This document shows positions 40,220 through 49,649 of a stretch of DNA of 64,000 nt, piece by piece; position 1 is the stretch's first letter; each line of letters starts with the position of its first letter. The DNA is from Solenopsis invicta (Eukaryota > Arthropoda > Insecta > Hymenoptera > Formicidae). Below the pieces are notes generated by a model. The model saw only the letters and a list, made by a program, of their open reading frames with translations, ran no database searches and was not told the DNA's origin. A program made the translations under genes and the position numbers. Where the stretch lies: the NCBI RefSeq assembly GCF_016802725.1, contig NC_052678.1:6012001-6076000 (forward strand), in the 5' to 3' direction.

Positions 40220-40490
40220 TGATGTTGAAGCTAGCAGCGGATTCGCAGCAGCAGATTCGTCAAAGCAGGGATTCTCATTCAAAATAAAATACATAAGAAA
40301 CTTTGACATATAAAGGCAAACTAGCAAGTAACTGCACAACATACACTTATACGCTTCTAAATAGATCAGACTATCGAGAACAATTAACAAAAATGCGCAG
40401 GTCTACTAAATTGTTTAAATTAGATAACGAGTTATTGCAGAAACAAGGGAAGGAAGCCTCGGTCGGGGCTGTAAATTTTTTTAGAACATC
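40220..40490 (+). repeat. Outer inverted terminal segment, left arm
   Basis: Matches the reverse complement of 48080-48350 almost base for base. It includes a diverged first unit (CTACTAAATTGTTTAAATTA, CGAGTTATTGCAGAAACAAG) that differs from the 147-bp array units. A 64-codon frame at 40303-40497 is mirrored at 48073-48267 with one residue changed (Asp to Tyr). The match reflects the inverted repeat, not a conserved gene. Confidence 0.9.
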
Positions 40491-43400
40491 ATTGTAGGCT
40501 TCTAAATAAATCCCGACTAGCAAGAAAAATTAAAAAAAATGCGCACGCCTACGAAAAATTATTTAAACAATATAAAGTTTATTGCAAAAACAGGAAAACG
40601 AAGTCGCGGTCGGGGCTGCAAATTTTTTTAGAACATTATTGTAAGCTTCTAAATCAATCCCGACTAGCAAGAAAAATTAAAAAAAATGCGCACGCCTACA
40701 AAAAATTATTTAAACAATATAAAGTTTATTGCAAAAACAGGAAAACGAAGTCGCGGTCGGGGCTGCAAATTTTTTTAGAACATTATTGTAGGCTTCTAAA
40801 TCAATCCCGACTAGCAAGAAAAATTGAAAAAAATGCGCACGCCTACAAAAAATTATTTAAACAATATAAAGTTTATTGCAAAAACAGGAAAACGAAGTCG
40901 CGGTCGGGGCTGCAAATTTTTTTAGAACATCATTATAACCTTCTAAATCAATCCCGACTAGCAAGAAAAATTAAAAAAAATGCGCACGCCTACGAAAAAT
41001 TATTTAAACAATATAAAGTTTATTGCAAAAACAGGAAAACGAAGTCGCGGTCGGGGCTGCAAATTTTTTTAGAACATCATTATAACCTTCTAAATCAATC
41101 CCGACTAGCAAGAAAAATTAAAAAAAATGCGCACGCCTACGAAAAATTATTTAAACAATATAAAGTTTATTGCAAAAACAGGAAAACGAAGTCGCGGTCG
41201 GGGCTGCAAATTCTTTTAGAACATCATTGTAGGCTTCTAAATAAATCCCAACTAGCAAGAAAAATTAAAAAAAATGCGCACGCCTACGAAAAATTATTTA
41301 AACAATATAAAGTTTATTGCAAAAACAGGAAAACGAAGTCGCGGTCGGGGCTGCAAATTTTTTTAGAACATTATTGTAAGCTTCTAAATCAATCCCGACT
41401 AGCAAGAAAAATTAAAAAAAATGCGCACGCCTACGAAAAATTATTTAAACAATATAAAGTTTATTGCAAAAACAGGAAAACGAAGTCGCGGTCGGGGCTG
41501 CAAATTTTTTTAGAACATTATTGTAAGCTTCTAAATCAATCCCGACTAGCAAGAAAAATTAAAAAAAATGCGCACGCCTACAAAAAATTATTTAAACAAT
41601 ATAAAGTTTATTGCAAAAACAGGAAAACGAAGTCGCGGTCGGGGCTGCAAATTTTTTTAGAACATTATTGTAGGCTTCTAAATCAATCCCGACTAGCAAG
41701 AAAAATTGAAAAAAATGCGCACGCCTACAAAAAATTATTTAAACAATATAAAGTTTATTGCAAAAACAGGAAAACGAAGTCGCGGTCGGGGCTGCAAATT
41801 TTTTTAGAACATCATTATAACCTTCTAAATCAATCCCGACTAGCAAGAAAAATTAAAAAAAATGCGCACGCCTACGAAAAATTATTTAAACAATATAAAG
41901 TTTATTGCAAAAACAGGAAAACGAAGTCGCGGTCGGGGCTGCAAATTTTTTTAGAACATCATTATAACCTTCTAAATCAATCCCGACTAGCAAGAAAAAT
42001 TAAAAAAAATGCGCACGCCTACGAAAAATTATTTAAACAATATAAAGTTTATTGCAAAAACAGGAAAACGAAGTCGCGGTCGGGGCTGCAAATTTTTTTA
42101 GAACATCATTGTAGGCTTCTAAATAAATCCCAACTAGCAAGAAAAATTAAAAAAAATGCGCACGCCTACGAAAAATTATTTAAACAATATAAAGTTTATT
42201 GCAAAAACAGGAAAACGAAGTCGCGGTCGGGGCTGCAAATTTTTTTAGAACATTATTGTAAGCTTCTAAATCAATCCCTACTAGCAAGAAAAATTAAAAA
42301 AAATGCGCACGCCTACGAAAAATTATTTAAACAATATAAAGTTTATTGCAAAAACAGGAAAACGAAGTCGCGGTCGGGGCTGCAAATTTTTTTAGAACAT
42401 CATTATAACCTTCTAAATCAATCCCGACTAGCAAGAAAAATTAAAAAAAATGCGCACGCCTACGAAAAATTATTTAAACAATATAAAGTTTATTGCAAAA
42501 ACAGGAAAACGAAGTCGCGGTCGGGGCTGCAAATTCTTTTAGAACATCATTGTAGGCTTCTAAATAAATCCCAACTAGCAAGAAAAATTAAAAAAAATGC
42601 GCACGCCTACGAAAAATTATTTAAACAATATAAAGTTTATTGCAAAAACAGGAAAACGAAGTCGCGGTCGGGGCTGCAAATTTTTTTAGAACATTATTGT
42701 AAGCTTCTAAATCAATCCCGACTAGCAAGAAAAATTAAAAAAAATGCGCACGCCTACGAAAAATTATTTAAACAATATAAAGTTTATTGCAAAAACAGGA
42801 AAACGAAGTCGCGGTCGGGGCTGCAAATTTTTTTAGAACATCATTATAACCTTCTAAATCAATCCCGACTAGCAAGAAAAATTTAAAAAAATGCGCACGC
42901 CTACGAAAAATTATTTAAACAATATAAAGTTTATTGCAAAAACAGGAAAACGAAGTCGCGGTCGGGGCTGCAAATTTTTTTAGAACATCATTGTAGGCTT
43001 CTAAATAAATCCCAACTAGCAAGAAAAATTAAAAAAAATGCGCACGCCTACGAAAAATTATTTAAACAATATAAAGTTTATTGCAAAAACAGGAAAACGA
43101 AGTCGCGGTCGGGGCTGCAAATTTTTTTAGAACATTATTGTAAGCTTCTAAATCAATCCCGACTAGCAAGAAAAATTAAAAAAAATGCGCACGCCTACGA
43201 AAAATTATTTAAACAATATAAAGTTTATTGCAAAAACAGGAAAACGAAGTCGCGGTCGGGGCTGCAAATTTTTTTAGAACATCATTATAACCTTCTAAAT
43301 CAATCCCGACTAGCAAGAAAAATTAAAAAAAATGCGCACGCCTACGAAAAATTATTTAAACAATATAAAGTTTATTGCAAAAACAGGAAAACGAAGTCGC

Positions 43401-44740
43401 GGTCGGGGCTGCAAATTTTTTTAGAACATTATTGTAAGCTTTTAAATCAATCCCGACTAGCAAGAAAAATTAAAAAAAATGCGCACGCCTACGAAAAATT
43501 ATTTAAACAATATAAAGTTTATTGCAAAAACAGGAAAACGAAGTCGCGGTCGGGGCTGCAAATTTTTTTAGAACATCATTATAACCTTCTAAATCAATCC
43601 CGACTAGCAAGAAAAATTAAAAAAAATGCGCACGCCTACGAAAAATTATTTAAACAATATAAAGTTTATTGCAAAAACAGGAAAACGAAGTCGCGGTCGG
43701 GGCTGCAAATTTTTTTAGAACATCATTGTAGGCTTCTAAATAAATCCCAACTAGCAAGAAAAATTAAAAAAAATGCGCACGCCTACGAAAAATTATTTAA
43801 ACAATATAAAGTTTATTGCAAAAACAGGAAAACGAAGTCGCGGTCGGGGCTGCAAATTTTTTTAGAACATTATTGTAAGCTTCTAAATCAATCCCGACTA
43901 GCAAGAAAAATTAAAAAAAATGCGCACGCCTACGAAAAATTATTTAAACAATATAAAGTTTATTGCAAAAACAGGAAAACGAAGTCGCGGTCGGGGCTGC
44001 AAATTTTTTTAGAACATCATTATAACCTTCTAAATCAATCCCGACTAGCAAGAAAAATTAAAAAAAATGCGCACGCCTACGAAAAATTATTTAAACAATA
44101 TAAAGTTTATTGCAAAAACAGGAAAACGAAGTCGCGGTCGGGGCTGCAAATTTTTTTAGAACATCATTATAACCTTCTAAATCAATCCCGACTAGCAAGA
44201 AAAATTAAAAAAAATGCGCACGCCTACGAAAAATTATTTAAACAATATAAAGTTTATTGCAAAAACAGGAAAACGAAGTCGCGGTCGGGGCTGCAAATTT
44301 TTTTAGAACATCATTATAACCTTCTAAATCAATCCCGACTAGCAAGAAAAATTAAAAAAAATGCGCACGCCTACGAAAAATTATTTAAACAATATAAAGT
44401 TTATTGCAAAAACAGGAAAACGAAGTCGCGGTCGGGACTGCAAATTTTTTTAGAACATTATTGTAGGCTTCTAAATCAATCCCGACTAGCAAGAAAAATT
44501 AAAAAAAATGCGCACGCCTACAAAAAATTATTTAAACAATGTAAAGTTTATTGCAAAAACAGGAAAACGAAGTCGCGGTCGGGGCTGCAAATTTTTTTAG
44601 AACATCATTGTAGGCTTCTAAATAAATCCCGACTAGCAAGAAAAATTAAAAAAAATGCGCACGGCTACTAAATTGTTTTAATTATATAACGAGTTATTGC
44701 AGAAACAAGGGCTTGGTCGGCGCTGGAAATTTATTAGCAA
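40491..44740 (+). repeat. Left-arm tandem array, about 28 units of 147 bp
   Basis: Units share CCCGACTAGCAAGAAAAATT, TGCGCACGCCTAC, TTATTTAAACAATATAAAG and CGAAGTCGCGGTCGGGGCTG. The junction between units comes in a few variants: TGTAGGCTTCTAAATAAATC (A), TGTAAGCTTCTAAATCAATC (B), TGTAGGCTTCTAAATCAATC (C) and TATAACCTTCTAAATCAATC (D). Repeats of A-B-D give a local 441-bp higher-order period around 42.1-43.3 kb. The last unit (about 44660-44740) is diverged and resembles the outer first unit. Confidence 0.95.
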
Positions 44741-45040
44741 TCATATTAAGGTTGGCTGCTTGCGCCGTATAGGAATAATATTGTCATTATAGAAAAGAAA
44801 TAGTATGATTTCCCAATTTTCTACTTTGATGTAAATTATAGATCAGAAATATAATTTGACTGCTAAACATACATATTGTTCTCTCTCTTTGCGCTACCCA
44901 AGACCAACCAACGAGGAGGTGGCGAGAATATGGTCTCTTTTTTTGTTATGTTCTTACTGTTTGTGAATGTTAAAATTTTTTTTACTTTTTTATATTAAAA
45001 TTTATTTGCGTTTTTGGTATTAGAATTTTTTTATTTTTTA
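44741..45040. other. Spacer between the foldback arms
   Basis: About 300 bp of unique sequence containing a short CT run, a GC-richer stretch near 44890-44940 and T-rich runs. I see no frame, no transposase fragment and no similarity to the arm units. It forms the loop of the potential giant hairpin. Confidence 0.7.
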
Positions 45041-48000
45041 GTTTTTGCAATAAATTTTATATTGTTTAAATAATTTTTCATTGCCGTGCGCATTTTTTTA
45101 AATTTTTCTTACTAGTCGGGATTGATTTAGAAGCCTACAATAATGTTCTAAAAAAATTTGCAGCCCCGACCGCGACTTCGTTTCCCTGTTTTTGCAATAA
45201 ACTTTATATTGTTTAAATAATTTTTCGTAGGCGTGCGCATTTTTTTAATTTTTCTTGCTAGTCGGGATTGATTTAGAAGGTTATAATGATGTTCTAAAAA
45301 AATTTGCAGCCCCGACCGCGACTTCGTTTTCCTGTTTTTGCAATAAACTTTATATTGTTTAAATAATTTTTCGTAGGCGTGCGCATTTTTTTTAATTTTT
45401 CTTGCTAGTCGGGATTGATTTAGAAGGTTATAATGATGTTCTAAAAAAATTTGCAGCCCCGACCGCGACTTCGTTTTCCTGTTTTTGCAATAAACTTTAT
45501 ATTGTTTAAATAATTTTTCGTAGGCGTGCGCAATTTTTTTAATTTTTCTTGCTAGTCGGGATTGATTTAGAAGGTTATAATGATGTTCTAAAAAAATTTG
45601 CAGCCCCGACCGCGACTTCGTTTTCCTGTTTTTGCAATAAACTTTATATTGTTTAAATAATTTTTTGTAGGCGTGCGCATTTTTTTCAATTTTTCTTGCT
45701 AGTCGGGATTGATTTAGAAGCCTACAATAATGTTCTAAAAAAATTTGCAGCCCCGACCGCGACTTCGTTTTCCTGTTTTTGCAATAAACTTTATATTGTT
45801 TAAATAATTTTTTGTAGGCGTGCGCATTTTTTTTAATTTTTCTTGCTAGTCGGGATTGATTTAGAAGCTTACAATAATGTTCTAAAAAAATTTGCAGCCC
45901 CGACCGCGACTTCGTTTTCCTGTTTTTGCAATAAACTTTATATTGTTTAAATAATTTTTCGTAGGCGTGCGCATTTTTTTTAATTTTTCTTGCTAGTTGG
46001 GATTTATTTAGAAGCCTACAATGATGTTCTAAAAAAATTTGCAGCCCCGACCGCGACTTCGTTTTCCTGTTTTTGCAATAAACTTTATATTGTTTAAATA
46101 ATTTTTCGTAGGCGTGCGCATTTTTTTTAATTTTTCTTGCTAGTCGGGATTGATTTAGAAGGTTATAATGATGTTCTAAAAAAATTTGCAGCCCCGACCG
46201 CGACTTCGTTTTCCTGTTTTTGCAATAAACTTTATATTGTTTAAATAATTTTTCGTAGGCGTGCGCATTTTTTTAATTTTTCTTGCTAGTAGGGATTGAT
46301 TTAGAAGCTTACAATAATGTTCTAAAAAAATTTGCAGCCCCGACCGCGACTTCGTTTTCCTGTTTTTGCAATAAACTTTATATTGTTTAAATAATTTTTC
46401 GTAGGCGTGCGCATTTTTTTTAATTTTTCTTGCTAGTTGGGATTTATTTAGAAGCCTACAATGATGTTCTAAAAAAATTTGCAGCCCCGACCGCGACTTC
46501 GTTTTCCTGTTTTTGCAATAAACTTTATATTGTTTAAATAATTTTTCGTAGGCGTGCGCATTTTTTTTAATTTTTCTTGCTAGTCGGGATTGATTTAGAA
46601 GGTTATAATGATGTTCTAAAAAAATTTGCAGCCCCGACCGCGACTTCGTTTTCCTGTTTTTGCAATAAACTTTATATTGTTTAAATAATTTTTCGTAGGC
46701 GTGCGCATTTTTTTTAATTTTTCTTGCTAGTCGGGATTGATTTAGAAGGTTATAATGATGTTCTAAAAAAATTTGCAGCCCCGACCGCGACTTCGTTTTC
46801 CTGTTTTTGCAATAAACTTTATATTGTTTAAATAATTTTTTGTAGGCGTGCGCATTTTTTTCAATTTTTCTTGCTAGTCGGGATTGATTTAGAAGCCTAC
46901 AATAATGTTCTAAAAAAATTTGCAGCCCCGACCGCGACTTCGTTTTCCTGTTTTTGCAATAAACTTTATATTGTTTAAATAATTTTTTGTAGGCGTGCGC
47001 ATTTTTTTTAATTTTTCTTGCTAGTCGGGATTGATTTAGAAGCTTACAATAATGTTCTAAAAAAATTTGCAGCCCCGACCGCGACTTCGTTTTCCTGTTT
47101 TTGCAATAAACTTTATATTGTTTAAATAATTTTTCGTAGGCGTGCGCATTTTTTTTAATTTTTCTTGCTAGTTGGGATTTATTTAGAAGCCTACAATGAT
47201 GTTCTAAAAAAATTTGCAGCCCCGACCGCGACTTCGTTTTCCTGTTTTTGCAATAAACTTTATATTGTTTAAATAATTTTTCGTAGGCGTGCGCATTTTT
47301 TTTAATTTTTCTTGCTAGTCGGGATTGATTTAGAAGGTTATAATGATGTTCTAAAAAAATTTGCAGCCCCGACCGCGACTTCGTTTTCCTGTTTTTGCAA
47401 TAAACTTTATATTGTTTAAATAATTTTTCGTAGGCGTGCGCATTTTTTTTAATTTTTCTTGCTAGTCGGGATTGATTTAGAAGGTTATAATGATGTTCTA
47501 AAAAAATTTGCAGCCCCGACCGCGACTTCGTTTTCCTGTTTTTGCAATAAACTTTATATTGTTTAAATAATTTTTCGTAGGCGTGCGCATTTTTTTTAAT
47601 TTTTCTTGCTAGTCGGGATTGATTTAGAAGGTTATAATGATGTTCTAAAAAAATTTGCAGCCCCGACCGCGACTTCGTTTTCCTGTTTTTGCAATAAACT
47701 TTATATTGTTTAAATAATTTTTTGTAGGCGTGCGCATTTTTTTCAATTTTTCTTGCTAGTCGGGATTGATTTAGAAGCCTACAATAATGTTCTAAAAAAA
47801 TTTGCAGCCCCGACCGCGACTTCGTTTTCCTGTTTTTGCAATAAACTTTATATTGTTTAAATAATTTTTTGTAGGCGTGCGCATTTTTTTTAATTTTTCT
47901 TGCTAGTCGGGATTGATTTAGAAGCTTACAATAATGTTCTAAAAAAATTTGCAGCCCCGACCGCGACTTCGTTTTCCTGTTTTTGCAATAAACTTTATAT

Positions 48001-48079
48001 TGTTTAAATAATTTTTCGTAGGCGTGCGCATTTTTTTTAATTTTTCTTGCTAGTCGGGATTTATTTAGAAGCCTACAAT
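45041..48079 (-). repeat. Right-arm tandem array, about 20 units of 147 bp, inverted
   Basis: Reverse complement of the left-arm units with the same four junction variants. The innermost unit (about 45041-45130) is diverged (CATTGCCGTGCGC, TTACTAGTCGGG). The array is about eight units shorter than the left one, so the arms have changed length independently. Confidence 0.95.
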
Positions 48080-48350
48080 GATGTTCTAAAAAAATTTACA
48101 GCCCCGACCGAGGCTTCCTTCCCTTGTTTCTGCAATAACTCGTTATATAATTTAAACAATTTAGTAGACCTGCGCATTTTTGTTAATTGTTCTCGATAGT
48201 CTGATCTATTTAGAAGCGTATAAGTGTATGTTGTGCAGTTACTTGCTAGTTTGCCTTTATATGTCAAAGTTTCTTATGTATTTTATTTTGAATGAGAATC
48301 CCTGCTTTGACGAATCTGCTGCTGCGAATCCGCTGCTAGCTTCAACATCA
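48080..48350 (-). repeat. Outer inverted terminal segment, right arm
   Basis: Reverse complement of the left outer segment, ending GCTTCAACATCA directly before the right target duplication. Confidence 0.9.
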
Positions 48351-48360
48351 TGCATCTGAA
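48351..48360. repeat. Right target-site duplication of the foldback element
   Basis: TGCATCTGAA, identical to 40210-40219. Confidence 0.9.
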
Positions 48361-48390
48361 CAATTTCTCTTGGATTTAACGCTACTCAAC

Positions 48391-48626
48391 CTGTTTCATT
48401 CTCCTTGTTCTCCAAGTCATTCACTTTGTTGTAACTATGTCTTTCACTTTCCTCCTAGCTCTCGAAGATGTGTTCGTCGATGTGCCCTTTCCTCGTTATG
48501 ATCTTTCATGCGATGCATCATAAAGGAATCATGATGCGTGGTGTATTTACACTTGTTGCACTGCAGCCAGATCTGAGATTTCGTCAGTATCTTCTTGCCC
48601 AGTGAATTCAAGTCGCAAATCTCAAA
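48391..48626 (-). pseudogene. Zinc-finger-like gene fragment
   Basis: The minus-strand frame 48626-48444 (60 codons) contains LQCNKCKYTTHHDSFMMHRM followed by KDH. This gives two Cys two residues apart, then His after 11 residues and another His four further on: C2H2-like, one residue short of the usual 12. The surrounding residues (NSLGKKILTKSQ before, EERAHRRTHLRE after) look like natural protein. The frame stops at TGA (48446-48444), but the next frame continues with RHSYNKVNDLENKENET up to a possible donor at 48390 (CAG then GTTGAG). That suggests a frameshift, or an exon end I cannot place. Together with 39779-40130 it may be one gene interrupted by the foldback insertion. The particular zinc-finger gene is not recognised. 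Confidence 0.45.
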
Positions 48627-48701
48627 TTATTTAACCTCATGTCAAATTACTTAACCTCATGTCAAATTGTGTCAAATGCGGTCGTAAGCGGCCGGGATCG
48701 A

Positions 48702-48709
48702 TCGTAAGC
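48702..48709. repeat. Left target-site duplication of the hAT-type MITE
   Basis: TCGTAAGC, repeated exactly at 49125-49132. Confidence 0.85.
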
Positions 48710-49124
48710 CAGAGTTGCCGCTGATGCGCCGATTTGCAGCACACTGCTGCCAGAAAGAACAGCACTCGCTAGCACCCGTTAGCACTTTCTCCCCACTTAT
48801 CGGCCTGCGTCGAGCAGCCGAGGCACCGAGTGGGGACTCCTTCTGTCTCTTTCTCTCTCTCGAGCGGTCTCTCTCCTTCTCGACCTAGCATGAGCCAAAA
48901 GCTGTGCCTGTAATACGAGAGAAAGAGAACGTTCGAGTCAGAAGAGGATAGGTCGAGAAGAAGAGAGACCGCTCGAGAGAGAAAAAGACAGAAGAAGTCC
49001 CCACTCGGCGCCTCGGCTGCTCGACGCAGGCCGATAAGTGGGGAGAAAGTGCTAACGGGTGCTAGCGAGTGCTGTTCTTTCTGGCAGCGGTGTGCTGCAA
49101 ATCGGCGCATCAGCGGCAACTCTG
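48710..49124. mobile_element. hAT-type foldback MITE, 415 bp
   Basis: Near-perfect palindrome: the left arm begins CAGAGTTGCCGCTGATGCG and the right arm ends with its reverse complement. The match continues inward for well over 150 bp through GCTAGCACCCGTTAGCAC and CGAGCGGTCTCTCT, leaving a central loop of about 60-70 bp. The 8-bp duplication and the CAG start are diagnostic of the hAT superfamily. The 116-codon minus frame across it (48769-49119) is a by-product of the palindrome. No transposase is present. Confidence 0.88.
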
Positions 49125-49132
49125 TCGTAAGC
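49125..49132. repeat. Right target-site duplication of the hAT-type MITE
   Basis: TCGTAAGC, identical to 48702-48709. Confidence 0.85.
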
Positions 49133-49380
49133 CTGACGTTACGTTAATCATGAATTGCGAGTATGTAGAAGGATGGTGACTTCTTAGTTTGGAAAATTTC
49201 CCCATGGACAGAATCAAAGTCGCTGGGTGTACGGGAGTTTCGAAGCGTTATAGGAAAAAGGCCGCCGTGGCCGCTCTCAGGTTCCTCTCTGGTACATACA
49301 TACATTGCCATCGTAGTTGATCGTAGCGTATATGTCCATGTTGTAGAGAGTCTCGAAAAATCGTATCAGTTAAATTATGG

Positions 49381-49636
49381 AGGAGTCGCTGGTTGCAGCT
49401 GGTTGGCCGTGTACCAGTAAGCGTGTTTGTAATAGAGCGAAAAAGCGCGGTCAGGATTGCTGATGCAATCCTCCTTATTCCTTGTGCAAGCATATCCTGT
49501 ATTCCTATTTAAGTCTTTTTGTTTCCCATATAACTATTGAAAACAAGATAAGAAATACCTTGGTTACTATGGTCAAATCGTCCCCGCCACGTTGTTACAC
49601 TGGGGACGGGTACCATTAACGTTGAGAAGAAGAAGA
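49381..49636 (+). mobile_element. Short 5'-truncated LINE-like insertion
   Basis: A segment of about 256 bp ends in GAGAAGAAGAAGAAG and is bounded by direct repeats of AGTTAAATTATGG (49368-49380 and 49637-49649). The first two bases could belong to the tail, so the true duplication is 11-13 bp. An (AAG)n-like tail with target duplications of this length is typical of non-LTR retrotransposons of the R1/I type or of SINEs they mobilise. No reverse transcriptase frame is left, and no tRNA-like head is visible. Confidence 0.65.
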
Positions 49637-49649
49637 AGTTAAATTATGG

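Larger units (their letters stand above)
40220..48350. mobile_element. Foldback (FB-like) transposon, 8131 bp, non-autonomous
   Basis: The ends are perfect inverted copies beginning TGATGTTGAAGCTAGCAGCG, and 10-bp direct duplications (TGCATCTGAA) flank them. Each arm has an outer part of about 270 bp followed by tandem 147-bp units, which point inward from both ends, so the element is a giant palindrome with a spacer of about 300 bp. This is the architecture of Drosophila Foldback elements, whose long inverted repeats also contain tandem subrepeats and which make 9-bp duplications; those are linked to the Mutator (MULE) group. No transposase frame is present, so movement would need enzyme from elsewhere. 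Assignment to a superfamily from the duplication length and architecture is inference. Confidence 0.9.

Noticed and set aside
40303..40497. A 64-codon protein, also seen at 48073-48267
   Set aside because: The two copies are the inverted termini of one transposon. The frame has no family, no start context and reads into the 147-bp array.
40491..48079. CRISPR array or bacterial origin for the regular repeats
   Set aside because: Units are 147 bp with no variable spacers, arranged as an inverted pair with target duplications, next to intron-bearing genes.
48769..49119. 116-codon minus-strand frame
   Set aside because: It lies wholly inside the hAT-type palindrome and reads through both arms.
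49248..49493. 81-codon minus-strand frame
   Set aside because: It crosses the left border of the retroposed insert at 49381, so it joins unrelated sequences.
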